Assembly (NCBI RefSeq): GCF_038396675.1
Contig: NC_088933.1
Coordinates: 38,792,001 to 38,856,000, forward strand
Length of the DNA stretch: 64,000 nt
Source of the DNA: Hydra vulgaris
Taxonomy: Eukaryota; Cnidaria; Hydrozoa; Anthoathecata; Hydridae
Direction of reading: 5' to 3'
Shown here: in pieces, positions 1 through 11,569 of the stretch
Layout: the number at the start of each line of letters is the position of its first letter
Position numbering within the stretch: position 1 is the stretch's first letter
Position numbers and translations under genes: made by a program
The notes under the pieces: generated by a model
What the model was told of the DNA's origin: nothing
Seen by the model: only the letters and a program-made list of their open reading frames with translations
The model's database searches: none

Positions 1-1322
1 GCAATCTTAAAGCAAGTAATACTAATGAATTATCGATTAGACTAAAACAAGAGACGTGGTCCAACGTGTATAGATGTCATGACACTAACGAAGCTTTTAA
101 GTATTTTTTGAGGGGAAAATCCATACTCTGCCGCTATTGGTTACAATGTAAAGTTTAAGTCGAACTTGACTCAAGTTCGCTTCTTGCATTCCACCCTAAA
201 TGTTTTATGTGGAGTCCCCCAAGGATCTATCCTTGGTCCACTCCTATTTTTAATTTATATTAATGATTTTTGCAACGCATCTTTAAAACTTAATTCAGTC
301 ATGTTTGCTGATGATACAAATATATTTCTTACTAACAATGATATCAGGAAATTATACTTAGATATGAATATTGAACTAAATAAAGTAAATAGTTGGTTTA
401 GGGCTAACTCAGAGAAAACAAACTATGTATTATTCCATAAAAAAACACAAGAAGAAAACCTTCCTCTTAAGTTGCCTGACCTTATCTTAAATGATAACTT
501 AATTAAAAAACAAGCCAGTATTAGATTCTTAGGAGTTTTTGTTAATGAGAATTTATCCTGGCTTCCTCAAATAAGATATATTCAATCTAAAATCACTAAT
601 ATAATTGGCATGATGTATCGAGTTCGCTCATATATCAATAAACAAAGTCTCAAACTAATATATTTTGGACTAATTCATTGCTTCATCAGCTATGCAAACA
701 TAACATGGGCGAGTATGCAACCATCAAAACTTAAAAAAATTTATAGTCTACAAAAACATGCTAGCAGAATCATTTACTCTAAAAATAAGAGTGAACACGC
801 AAAACCTATAATGAAAGATATGAAAATAATGGATGTTTATGAAATAAATATTTATCAGCATTTAATTTTTATGTATCAATTCAATAATAATCTCTCTCCT
901 GCAAACTTTTATAACAAGTTTGAAATAAACATAAATGAAAATTATTATCTAAGAGCAAATATTAGTAATTCATATAAACTGCCTCAAAACTTTAAATAAT
1001 ATGCTGAATATAGCATTGCATATCAAGGACCAAATATATGGATTAGTTATCAAAAAGGATTCATTAAGTTCATTTAAGTTTCTAATAAAAAAGGAAATTT
1101 TTAAAATTTGAGAATCATTTGTGCTTAAAGGGATCACCAAGTAATTTTAATTATTTTAGTATTTATTTTATTTGATCTTTTTTTGATTTACTGATTAGTG
1201 CAGCAGTTTTATGCCCATAAGGGCTTTTTAATTTAATATCTATATTCTATTAGAAATGTATAAAGGGGCTCAATGAAGAGATTGCGATGACGTATTGTCA
1301 TTTTTATCTTCTTTGAGCCCCT
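1..1322 (+). pseudogene. LINE copy A (CR1/L2-type), 3' part
   Basis: This is a 5'-truncated non-LTR retrotransposon that runs off the left edge. Bases 3-110 still read as the linker between endonuclease and reverse transcriptase. A deletion then leads into the RT palm at 166-999, with GVPQGSILGPLLFLIYINDF and the catalytic FADDTNIF. The C-terminal thumb and connection region follows. A TAA at 997-999 ends the long frame early: its sister copy at 1831-2610 continues for about 45 more residues, and related codons are still visible to about 1110. The 3' UTR ends in a hairpin shared with copy B. Copies A and B are close relatives lying tail to tail. RT identity is clear; the clade name is a family-level guess. 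Confidence 0.85.
1264..1322 (+). other. 3'-terminal hairpin of LINE copy A
   Basis: AGGGGCTC pairs with GAGCCCCT across a loop containing GATTGCGATGACGTATTGTC. The same hairpin, as reverse complement, ends copy B at 1591-1649. A conserved 3' hairpin is the kind of structure that CR1/L2-type reverse transcriptases recognise to start target-primed reverse transcription. Confidence 0.7.
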
Positions 1323-1433
1323 GACTGTTTAACTCTTTATTATATAAAGATCATTGTAAAAAAGAACAGTTTTTATTTTTTATTGTATATACAAAAACGG
1401 TGCTTGTTGACAAGATTTTACTGTCTTCTTTGT

Positions 1434-1436
<3 letters not shown>

Positions 1437-1497
<61 letters not shown>
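1437..1497. repeat. (TA)n microsatellite
   Basis: About 60 bp of pure TA repeat followed by a T run, lying between the 3' ends of the two tail-to-tail LINEs. Confidence 0.95.
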
Positions 1498-1517
<20 letters not shown>

Positions 1518-1590
1518 CTGTTTTAATATAATGTAAGATTTTACAACTTCGTAATATAAAATTTCAATAAATAAAATAAGTAAAACAGAT

Positions 1591-1649
1591 AGGGGCTCAA
1601 AGAAGATGAGGATGACAGTACGTTATCACAATCTTTTCATAGAGCCCCT
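1591..1649 (-). other. 3'-terminal hairpin of LINE copy B
   Basis: Reverse complement of the copy A hairpin, with the same AGGGGCTC/GAGCCCCT stem and a near-identical loop. It marks the 3' end of the minus-strand copy. Confidence 0.7.
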
Positions 1650-2612
1650 ATAACAAGATTTCAAAAAAATATCGTAATATGTTACAATATGCGTAATAAA
1701 ATTTCAATAAAATATCGTAATAAAACGCATAATTCGCTAATAAAATTGATAAGCAACCAACAAAAGTAGAAATAAAACAAAAACAGATTTATGAGAAATT
1801 ATTCAAAGTATCATTAACCAAAAACGTTTCTTATATTTTAAAAATTTCTTTTTTTGTTAAAAACTTGAATGAACTTAACGAATTTACCGTACCTTTGAAT
1901 CCTTTTCGAAAAGTATTCCATACTTTTGGACCTCGATATAGAATGCTGTACTCTGAATATTTGTTTATTATCCGAGGCAGTTTATATGTGTTGGACATAT
2001 TCGCTCTAAGATTATAGCTATCATTCTTATTTATTTTAAACTTGTTATTAAAGCTTATAGGAGAGATATTGTGATTATAACGATACATGAAAATTAAATG
2101 CTGGTAGATATTTATTTCAAACACATTCATCATTTTCATATCTTTCATTAAGGGCTTAGCGTGTTCACGCCTATTTTTTGAGTAAATGATTCTGCAGGCA
2201 TGTTTTTGAAGACTATAAATTTTTTTAATCTTTGCCGCTTGAGTACTTGCCCATGAAATGTTTGCATAGCTGATGAGGCTATGAATTAGCCCAAAGTAGA
2301 TTAATTTAAGACTATTTTTATTGACGTAGGAGCGAACTCGATACATCAAACCTATTATTTTGGTGATTTTTGACTGGATATATATTATATGTGGAAGCCA
2401 GGATAATTTTTCATCAACAATGATTCCTAAAAATCTTATATTGGATTGCTTATTTACTAGTTTATCATTTAGAGATAGGTTAGGCAACTTGAGAGGAAGA
2501 TTTTCTTCTTGTGTTTTTTTGTGAAATAGTATATACTTTGTTTTCTCAGCGTTAAGTGAGAGTTTGTTTGCCTTAAACCAGTTGTTTACTTTACACAATT
2601 CAATATTCATAT
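1591..2612 (-). pseudogene. LINE copy B (same family as A), 5'-truncated
   Basis: The minus-strand frame 2610-1831 (259 aa) starts just after the RT palm, at [20 protein letters not shown], and runs through the thumb and C-terminal region (FLGIIVDEKLSWLPHI, SYANISWAST) to KKEIFKI. It is the same protein as copy A but lacks the catalytic FADD segment because the 5' end is cut off. The cut lies against a 200-bp (AT)n tract at 2634-2840. A 20-bp flank around TTCAATATTCATATAT is repeated on either side of that junction. Dead on arrival is the likely state. Confidence 0.85.
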
Positions 2613-2631
2613 ATATTTACATAATTCAATA

Positions 2632-2841
<210 letters not shown>

Positions 2842-2849
2842 AATAATGA

Positions 2850-4504
2850 ATGAAATTAGTGATAGACAAAAAAGATGCTCAGGTTCCCTCCCCCCAAACA
2901 ATTATAGTTGATGAAAAACATATATGCGAATCAAAAGCTATAGCTCATGAATTTAATAAGTTCTTTGCTGACATCGGTCTCAAACTAGCCAACAAAATTC
3001 CTAATAAAAATACTACATTTAGAGATTTTTTAGTACAGGTGGATAATTGCACTGGCTCAAACGAATTATCTTCTGAACTATTTTTTCAAGAATTTGAAAA
3101 AGCTTTCAAAACTCTTAAAAAAAAAAAATCAACCGGAGCAGGTGACATAAACTGTGATATAATCATAGAATGTTTTGAATACTTAAAAGATATCCTATTT
3201 AAAGTCTATGGGGCATCTATACGCCAAGGAGTTTTTCCTGAACAACTAAAAATTGCTAAAGTTACTATAATTTTAAAAGAAGGTGATCAAACAAATATCA
3301 GTAATTATCACCCTATCTCTATCCACTCCACATTTTTAAAAATACTAAAACGTATTATGTACAATAGATTAGACAATTATTTTCATTCTAATAATTTTTT
3401 ATACAACTATTAATTAGGCTTTAAAAGAAATGATTCCACAGAAATGATTCCACAGAACATGCAGTTATCCAATTTGTACGTGAAATCTCTAATTCTTTTG
3501 AAAAGTCTAAATATACATTAGATTTTTTCATCGACCTTAAGAAAGCATTCGATACTGTCGATCATGAAATTTTACTACACAAACTAAAGTATTATAAAAT
3601 AAGTTGCAAAGTTATGAAATGCTTCAAAGCTTATCTATCCAACTGTAAACAATTTGTTTTCAGCAATAATGATCATCCAAATAAGTTTCTAAATACTTAA
3701 TGTGGCGTTCCACAAGGTTTCATTTTGGGACTACTATTGTCCTTGATTTATATAAACAACCTAAACCAAGCCTCGAATTTAATGAGTATCATGTTTGCTG
3801 ATGACACGAACTTATTCTTTTCCGATAATGACATTTACAAATTCTTCTATACTATGAATGATGAACTTAAAATATCTTAACATTAAAAAAACAAATTGAG
3901 TTTTTTTTCCATCCAGTCTCAAAAAAAAGCTTATTTACCCCGAAGTTTGCCTAACATTTTTATTGATGGTGTTGAAATAAAAAGACATAATGTAACAAGG
4001 TTCTTAGGTGTTTTTCTTGATGAAAACATCACATGGAAAACACATACCAACTATATTGGTACAAAAATTTCTGAAAAATATTGGAATTTTATATAAAACC
4101 AGAACGTATTTATGTAAAAAAAGTCTAACTCAACTTTATTACTCATTAAATCATAGTTATTCAAATTATGCTAATGTTGCATGGGGAAGCACTTAAAAAA
4201 GTAAGTTGAAATGCCTCTATCACCATCAGAAACATGCGATCGTTTAATTAATTTTGCGGATCAACACACTCATTCAAAACCAATTTTTTATTGAAATGAA
4301 AGTTTAGCGTTTTTGATGTTTTGCGCTTTATGTATATGTGAAAAAATGACATATCTTTACCCGTTTTCAAATATCTCTTTTGTTTAAAACCAATAAATAA
4401 ATATACACTTAAAAACAATAATTTTTTATATGAGCCCTTTTGTCGAACCAAGTTTAATCAGTTTCGTATTGCATATCGTGCACGCTATCTTTGGAATAAA
4501 TCTT
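2850..4504 (+). pseudogene. LINE copy C (CR1/L2-type), heavily decayed
   Basis: Fragments of one reverse transcriptase follow in order on the plus strand. First comes the region before the palm (2850-3413, with FFADIGLKLANKIP and NYHPISI). Next are FIDLKKAFDTVDHEILL (about 3530), CGVPQGFILG (about 3700), FADDTNLFF (about 3795) and LGVFLDENITWKTH (about 4000), then the C-terminal region to YLWNKS at about 4504. Several stops and frameshifts separate them. It is the same subfamily as the element at 62311-63850, not copies A/B. A Penelope-like fragment begins immediately after the last codons, so it looks interrupted there. Confidence 0.8.
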
Positions 4505-4657
4505 AAGAGTTGTGACTAATAGTACTTAAAGTTTCGTGCCATACACGGCAATCATTAGCTATTAAATACAAAAACCGTTAGAAAAAACCGTAAAAACAAA
4601 CTCTTTTACAAATGAATCAAAAATTACTGTAAAACGTCTTCTAACGTAATAGAAGAT
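4505..4657 (-). mobile_element. Penelope-like element 3' fragment
   Basis: This stretch is a diverged copy of the terminal non-coding segment found twice more in the window, at 48906-49050 (minus) and 50875-51017 (plus). The shared landmarks, in order on the plus strand, are ACTTAAAGTTTC, CGGCAATCAT, AACCGTT and CGTCTTCT. It is a short broken relic inserted against LINE copy C. Confidence 0.55.
4514..4558 (-). ncRNA. hammerhead-ribozyme-like motif (decayed)
   Basis: On the minus strand a CTAATGA box (consensus CTGANGA) is followed by a TTGCC/TGGCA stem, CGAAAC, and a short ACT...AGT stem ending in C, the usual cleavage position. Penelope-like elements are known to carry hammerhead ribozymes in their terminal repeats. 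The G-to-A change in the core suggests it is inactive. I could not see a good stem I. Confidence 0.4.
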
Positions 4658-4660
4658 GTA

Positions 4661-5553
4661 GGGGAGAGTGGGACACCATGATACATGGGGCACCATGAAA
4701 CACTGTAGTTGTGGAGGTGTCTTAAGAGTTGTGAAAATCACTTTCATATAGTGAAACAGTTACTACTAAAGCTATGTTTTGAAAAAAAAGTTATATCATT
4801 TGACATCATGAGGGTTGCGAGGGGTTAAAATTTGTGTTTTTTTGATGACAAAGAAATTTATTAGTTTTTAAAGCTCATAAGTTTTAAAGTATTTTAAAGC
4901 TTTTTACTTCATTAAACAAAATCATTGAAAACAAGTTGATATTAAAAACAAAGCGATTGTTTTCTATTAGCAAGTGTGGGATAACTTGATACAGCATTTG
5001 AGGGGGGCCATAAAACTGTAGAATAGTACTCCATTGTGTTATAAACAATTCTAAAAATCATTTCTTTTGATATTAATAACTGATTTTAAAAAGATTTATG
5101 TAAATAATTCAAGGAGATCCCATTTCGATACAAAGCCATTACTTCTAGACGCTTAAGAATAACACCTAAAACAATGTAATATCTGGTCTTCTGAAATGTG
5201 ATTTGGACCATTGGATGCATTATTTGGGTTATAAATATTAATTTGTTTATATTTCAAATAAAAATCTGCCTTTCCTCTATGTTTTATACTTTTTATGTTC
5301 CTTTTTAATGATACTCGTAGTGTGTACCAGGTACCCCACGGGTGGGGTACCTTGATAAAAATTGAAACAAATTTCTAATTTTACTTTAATTAGTATCACA
5401 AGTTTAACCTGTTATATTTTGGTAACTTATAGAATTTATTTTGCGGGTATAAATTACAAAATTAAAATTAAACCAATTGCTTTAAAAAAGACGTATTAAA
5501 AAATTTGTTACGAAGCAAAAACCAAAAGTGTGTCATGGTGCCCCATTCTCCCC
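4661..5553. mobile_element. TA-flanked inverted-repeat element (MITE-like)
   Basis: The left end is GGGGAGAGTGGGACACCATG. The right end, reverse complemented, is GGGGAGAATGGGGCACCATG. Both are flanked by TA. No long frame lies inside, so it is probably a non-autonomous DNA transposon with a TA target duplication (Tc1/mariner/pogo-like by that criterion only). The terminal motif recurs internally: again at 4686, as GTGGGATAACTTGATAC near 4976, and as a self-complementary TACCCCACGGGTGGGGTA near 5332. Confidence 0.7.
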
Positions 5554-5893
5554 TATTTATAATCGCGCCACTTTTTTAAAGTTTAACATTTTTTGAGTTT
5601 TTAATGGCAGTTTCATACAATCTGCGCAAATAAAATTTTACGAATCATTAACTATATAATAACGTCATTACAATTACAAACAATTAAAGGTTTTTTTTCT
5701 ATACCGATTGAGCGCATTTTTATTATTAATGTTGTTGTCAATTGGAGATATTTTAAAAACGCACTAATTTGTTATGAAATTAAAAAAATGTTTTTTAAAC
5801 AAGATAGCCTAGAGACTCAATACATAACAATTAGAAATTTGTTAGATGCTTTTAATCGCATACAGTTCATGTCCTGGCTATTTAATAAGGTTA

Positions 5894-5957
<64 letters not shown>

Positions 5958-6209
5958 AGGTGGCAATTTTGCAAAAATAAAATGTAAAAGTTTCTAATTT
6001 TAAAATTATTGAAACTAAGACTTTTGAGAAGTAAAGAGATCATTGTAAACTTACGGGAAAAAAATCAGACCGTTACGTGAAAATTAACAAATATTGAGCT
6101 ATTCACACGTCTTGAATTTCATGAAATTTAAGTTGTATTTCTCTAAAATCAGACAGGTTTTTATTCTGAGTAATAAAATAATCAAAAAGATTAATAGAAC
6201 GGCAGGCTA
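5554..6209. other. AT-rich spacer with (ATT)n tract
   Basis: Between the inverted-repeat element and P element 1 I see only AT-rich sequence and an (ATT)n microsatellite at 5891-5955. The 69-residue open frame across the tract is poly-isoleucine, not a gene. Confidence 0.8.
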
Positions 6210-6525
6210 CATTTCTCCACTGATCTCAAAATATAACTGGATAGCTGGTTCTATTGTTTTTTTTCAAAAAAAGTTGAAGCCAAAATTGGCCTCCCAAGAT
6301 GGCGGCGATTTTAATTTCTAGCGGTTTAAGTCAACAAACATTCTATATGGCTTTACCGAAATACAAAATAGAAAAATAATTTTAAAAAAATTATTTTTTT
6401 AAAAATTATAGATAAAAAAGAAGTTATCTTTTTGAATATATTAAATTTAATATTAATTACATAAATTTAATATTAAATGGCATTAGAGAATTTTCCAAAC
6501 TTATTTAATTTTCATGTATAATTTA

Positions 6526-6722
6526 TGTACCCTTTAGTTCTTAGTTACCCAATGCTGTATGCTAGAAGGTTAATAACATAACAGCACGGTAAGCGGCAAT
6601 CATGTCTACCTACAATTTTATATTTTCAATTTTTTGTAACAAGATACAATTTTGTACAAAAGCTGCATAAACTATTAACTGAGTGCTGCGAGTACACACA
6701 AACTCAGGGGTTCCTTCTAGAA
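6526..6722 (+). repeat. subterminal inverted repeat of P element 1, left
   Basis: It contains TTACCCAATGCTGTATGCTA and, further in, ACTCAGGGGTTCCTTCTAGA. Both occur as reverse complement at 9947-10091. These long subterminal arms may hold transposase binding sites. Confidence 0.75.
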
Positions 6723-6978
6723 CTATATTATACTCAAATGTTATTATTGCATAAATCCTTTATTAAAATATTCTGAATTGTCATTTTTCCACTGTTTGGA
6801 AAAGTGTATTTATTAAATATATAATATAGAAATATTCAAAACTTTGCTTTGAAATATCTTTTTAACTAAAGTTATACACACTGTTTACTTGCTGTTAATT
6901 ATTTTGGTTATATATTATAGGTTTCTGACTTATTTATATTAAGGAGCTATAAAGCAGCAGTTAAATAATTTTAAAAAC

Positions 6979-9625
6979 ATGCCAAGTTGCTGTGTCATTG
7001 GATGTACAAATAGAACTGGATCAAAAAACAATTTGACTGAAAAGGTTTCTTTTCACAAGTAAGTGAAACTCTTATTTGAATAAAGAAATTTATATTCAAA
7101 TATAAATAAACCAGAATTAATAGTATAAATACTTTAGATTTCCAAAAGATATAGAAAAGAAAAAAATAAGGATACATAACATTGGGCAAGAAAATTACAT
7201 ACCCTCTTCTAATGTCACACTTTGCTCAGAACATTTTGAAAAATCTTGTTTTGATAAGACTGGACAGAGGCAAAGTTCTGAGCCAACAGTTTTTACATTT
7301 CCAAAACAATTTTTAAAGGTTTGTATAAGTTAACTTATAATCAAAAATAACTCAACAATTTTTTTCAAATAACTTGTAATATTGTCAACAAAAGTGTTCC
7401 CATTCTTTAAAATCACAATTAGTTTGCATAATTTTAATATTGGATTGCTAGGTAAACAGAAAAAGAAAAGCACCATCTGTAAGCTTAACTTCTCTGGAAA
7501 ATAAAGGTGTGGAAAGTTTACTAAATGATGCGAATAGAAACTTTTCATCATTTAAAGTGCAAGAGAATAAAATTTTAAATTTAAAATCAAAATTAAAAAG
7601 TGCACAGCAAAAGAATCACCGCCTGAAATCTAAAGTCAAGTCTTTAAAGAAGGTTGTTCAATGTCTTAAAAGTAATCACTTAATTTCATCTCAATGTGAA
7701 GAAATGCTTACAACAACATTTTCAGGAGTACCTCTAACAATTATGAAAAGAGTTTCATCAATAAAAAATCAACATTGTATCAGAAATAAATTTCCAAACA
7801 AACTGCGATCTTTTGCAATGACTTTGCAATTTTATTCTTCAAAAGCTTACGAGTTTGTTCGAAAGACTTTTCAATTGGCACTACCACATCAATCTCAAAT
7901 AAGACATTGGTACACCAAAGTAACAGCCGAACCTGGATTGACCAAAGCTGCTTTTATTGCTCTGCAAGCTGCTGTATGTGCATCAAAAAAAATAGGTCGT
8001 GAGATTTTGTGCTCCCTTATACTTGATGAGATGGCAATAAAGAAGCAGGTACAATGGGATGGAAAGAAATTTAGAGGATTTGTTGATTTTAGAAATGGGA
8101 ATAATAATGATGATTCTTTACCATTGGCAAGAGATGCACTTGTTCTAATGGTGGTTTCAATAAATAGCAATTGGAAAGTACCATGTGGTTATTTTTTTAT
8201 TGATGGACTAAATGGAGCGGAACGTGCCAATTTAATTAGAAATAGTTTGAAGATACTTTTTGATGTTGGTGTAAAAATTGTTTCGCTAACTTGCAATGGT
8301 CCATCATACAACTTTGCAATGCTTTCCAAACTTGGTGCAATTTTAAAACCAAATAATTTATTACCCAGTTTTCCCAATCCAAGTAAGTCATCTGAAAAAG
8401 TGTATATATTGTTAGATGTATGCCACATGTTAAAACTTCTCAGAAATACACTGGGAGATCTTGGTATTATAGTAGACAGTAATAATAATAGAATTAGGTG
8501 GCATTATTTAGTTGAACTGGAAAAATTGCAATCCAAAGAAGGAATTAGAATGGGAAACATGTTGAAATTAGCCCAAATAGAATTTAGACAGCAAAAAATG
8601 AAAGTAAACCTAGCTGCTTAAATATTCAGTTCAAGTGTTGCTAATGCTTTACTTTATTGTTCAGAAAATCTTAAATTGTCACAGTTTGAAGGATGTGGTG
8701 CAACCATTGAGTTTATTTGCATACTAGATTGATTATATGACATATTAAATTCAAGAAACCCATTTGCCAAAGGGTACAAGTCAGCATTGCATACATGTAA
8801 CAAATCACTTTGGTTTCCGTTTCTTGACATGGCATATAATTATATCATTAGTCTTAAAGATACTACTGGTATGCAAATGATCCTGTCTAGTAGAAAAACT
8901 GGTTTTATTAGATTTTTGGTCGCAATTAAATCTGTTCAAGGCATATATCTTGACTGGGTTGAAAAAAAAGACTCACCACTAAATTATTTGTTGACATATA
9001 AGCTCAGTAAAGACCATCTAGAGCTCTTTTTCTGTGCTGTAAAATCTGCAGGAATGTTTAACAACAACCCCAATTGCCAACAATTTACAGCCACATATAA
9101 ACGACTCTTGATGCGAAGTAGTATTCAATGTTCAAATGGTAACTGCAGCATCAGAGATAAAACACATATATTAAATGTATTAGACGATTCTTTTGCTGAC
9201 TCCAGCACTAAAATATCTATGACTGAAATTGAATTAATAAGAAAATATGATTTGATGGAGAGAAAACTAACTAGTAGTGATCATGATTATGCAGATATTC
9301 CAAATTTCAGTAACCTATCTGAATACAAAAAAGCTTCAACTTCATATATTGCTGGATATGTAGCAAAAATGACTTCTAAAAAAATATCTGTATTAAATGT
9401 CAAAATGCACTAGTACTCCCTTTTCATTTAGAACAAAATAGCTTTTTAAAATTAAAAGACAGAGGAGGTTTGATTAAACCGACCATAAGTGTTCTTAATT
9501 TGTCTTATTTAAAAATCAATAATGTCTTTTTATCAATGACCCATCTAAACAAAACCAGTGACATGCATAAAATTTTAAGTTTTGAGTGTGATACATATTT
9601 AAAAAGGTATAATATTCTGCTTTAA
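6979..9625 (+). pseudogene. THAP-domain P-element transposase, broken
   Basis: Three exons fit in phase. Exon 1 (6979-7058) begins MPSCCVIGCTNRTGS, with the first Cys pair of the THAP zinc finger, and ends at GTAAGT. Exon 2 (7138-7318) gives HKFPKD, LCSEHFEKSCF and EPTVFTFP, the rest of the C2CH domain, although the usual THAP tryptophan is Ile. Exon 3 starts at 7452 with a Lys-rich coiled coil, then the RNase H-like core: first Asp in ILDEMAIKK, the histidine loop CHMLKLLRNTLGD, and the late HLELFF and NNNPNCQQF motifs, then YIAGYVAKM. Lesions are TAA at 8619, TGA at 8730 and a frameshift near 9405. The usual second catalytic Asp appears as Asn (LTCNGPSYN), so it is inactive. Confidence 0.88.
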
Positions 9626-9946
9626 AATGATGCAAAAATTATTGCTATAGCTTGACCCTAGCCAAAGTTATGAGCAAAAATGTAACATCTATATATACAA
9701 TTTAATGAGTAATCACAGAAATTTTAAGACAATAGCCTCACAAAAATCACCAAATCAACCATCAAAAAATTATTTTTTATTAAAAGTTAAGTTTGAATAG
9801 CAAAGAAAAGTTAATTATGTAAACAATTATGCAAAAAAATAAATAATGATAAAAATTGAATTTTTGAGATGTTTTGATGGTTTTCTCAATATAACATAAC
9901 GCGACATCCGACTGGTTTTGGTCAGATGCGTCACATATGTAAAAAT

Positions 9947-10091
9947 TCTAGAAGGAACCCCTGAGTTGTGTGTACTCACAGAGCTCAGCTAATAGTTCAT
10001 GCAGCATTTGTAAATTTGTGATATCATACAGTTGTGTTATTAACCTACTAGCACACAGCATTGGGTAGTTAAGAACTAAAAGGTGCATAAA
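9947..10091 (-). repeat. subterminal inverted repeat of P element 1, right
   Basis: Reverse-complement partner of 6526-6722. The match includes TTCTAGAAGGAACCCCTGAG and AGCATTGGGTA. Confidence 0.75.
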
Positions 10092-10625
10092 TTGTATTAC
10101 AAACAGTATTAAACAGGTAATTTATAGTTAAACAAAAATTAAAAAAGTAAATAATTTAAAAAATTGATTAAAAATATTTCATATTTTTTTAATTCTAATT
10201 TAAAATAAATTCAAAAAATTTGCGTATACGCTATCCAGTTATATATTTTGAGATCAGTGCATTTCTCATTTCAGTGCATTGCGGTTGTTGAACTGCGACT
10301 ACTCTGGTTCCGCAATTTTTAAAACTAATTTCACAAGTTTTGATATTTTAGTCTTTTTATTTATAAATAATTTGTCATAAAGTGACTAATTGTTTAAAAC
10401 AATCACGCTGGTAATAATCTTATGTAATTTTTCCCACTTGCGGATTTATTTGAAAAAAGAACCGGTTGTCGATATTCTTGCAATTAAATTTAGCTAAACA
10501 TTTGATCTAAAATAATTATATCGTTTCCACCAATTTTAGTATTTAGTAGTTTAGAATATGGAAATTAGCAATTTGGGTTAAAAAAAAATCCCGCATATTT
10601 ATGCCATCGTAGTTTTTCATTCAAA

Positions 10626-11216
10626 ATGGCGTCCTCCCAAACTGAAAGAAGTGGTAAATTCTGGATAAAAACTGAGCTGAGACTTTCATCATTTGAGCGA
10701 CCGTGGTTGCAAAACGAAATAAAATTTCCGAAAGACTACTCAATGGGAAGTGAAATGGACTCAGAAATTGAAAAGAATGTTGGAAACACCTGGTATTGGT
10801 TGGGCCGATGCTAGATGGATATTTAAAAGAAATAGGAATTGCAATGCTCTCCAAACTCACCAGAAGTCATTTAACAGGTCTTGTTTCATCAATTAAATTA
10901 TACATTCCATGGCAAATAATGAGGTTTATGGCAGCTATTTTTGAGAGCTATGGAGGAAGCATAGAGTTACTAACACCAAGAAATAACACGAAAAACCTCT
11001 TTTTTAATAGAAAAACAAGATACAGCAGTTCAACTGTTTAATCCATCAAGATTTAATGGAATAAATTACCTTAAAAAAATAAATTATTCTAAAATAAAAG
11101 ATCATGTTATATCAAAAACAAAATTATCTTATGTTGGGGAATCAAATGTTGTTGTCAGCATAAATACCCCAATTCTTGCGGCGAAAAAACCACGTGATCG
11201 TTGCGTAATTAAAAAA
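10626..11216 (+). pseudogene. unrecognised coding relic
   Basis: Three short plus-strand frames follow one another. The first runs from a methionine at 10626 (MASSQTERSGKFW). The second, 10796-11041, contains WQIMRFMAAIFESYGGSIEL. The third continues to about 11216 with YLKKINYSKIKDHV and INTPILAAKKPRDRC. The amino-acid content is more protein-like than in chance frames nearby, and the pieces could be one gene with shifts or small introns. I do not recognise the family. A further frame at 11234-11467 may be chance. Confidence 0.3.
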
Positions 11217-11446
11217 TAAAAGTATCTACCATTATGATATGGGGGCAAACAAACGCGTTGATTTCAGTACATCACTACTTAAACGCTTTGAAAATGTCTT
11301 ATGATTATCAAGAAAAACTATCAAAAGAGGCAACTGAACGTTATCAAAATAAGTTAGATTTAATAGATAAGCTTTTTATACAACTAATAAAGTTTATTAC
11401 AGGAAATTTTATATTAGGTTACATTATATTACACACGCTAATACTA

Positions 11447-11545
11447 TTAGTGTGTTCACTTAATTAAGTAAACACACTAATACAGTAATAGTGTGTTTAC
11501 TTAAACACATTAATAGTTTTTTTAAACACATTAATAGTGTGTTTA
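11447..11545. repeat. array of short palindromic repeats
   Basis: A 36-bp near-perfect palindrome at 11447-11482 (ATTAGTGTGTT...AACACACTAAT, 17 of 18 pairs) is followed by further half-copies of TAATAGTGTGTTTA and AAACACATTAATAG to about 11545. Confidence 0.8.
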
Positions 11546-11569
11546 ATACGTAGCCTTTTTTAAACCTTT

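Larger units (their letters stand above)
6218..10259 (+). mobile_element. P element 1 (THAP-type), whole with 8-bp target duplication
   Basis: The ends are inverted repeats: CACTGATCTCAAAATATA at 6218 and its reverse complement ending at 10259, extending through AACTGGATAGC. The 8 bp CATTTCTC lies immediately outside both ends (6210-6217 and 10260-10267). An 8-bp duplication is the P superfamily hallmark. The element is 4042 bp and encodes a THAP-domain transposase on the plus strand. A second, longer inverted-repeat block sits inside (6526-6722 against 9947-10091). The perfect duplication suggests insertion was not very ancient, although the transposase is broken. Confidence 0.88.
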
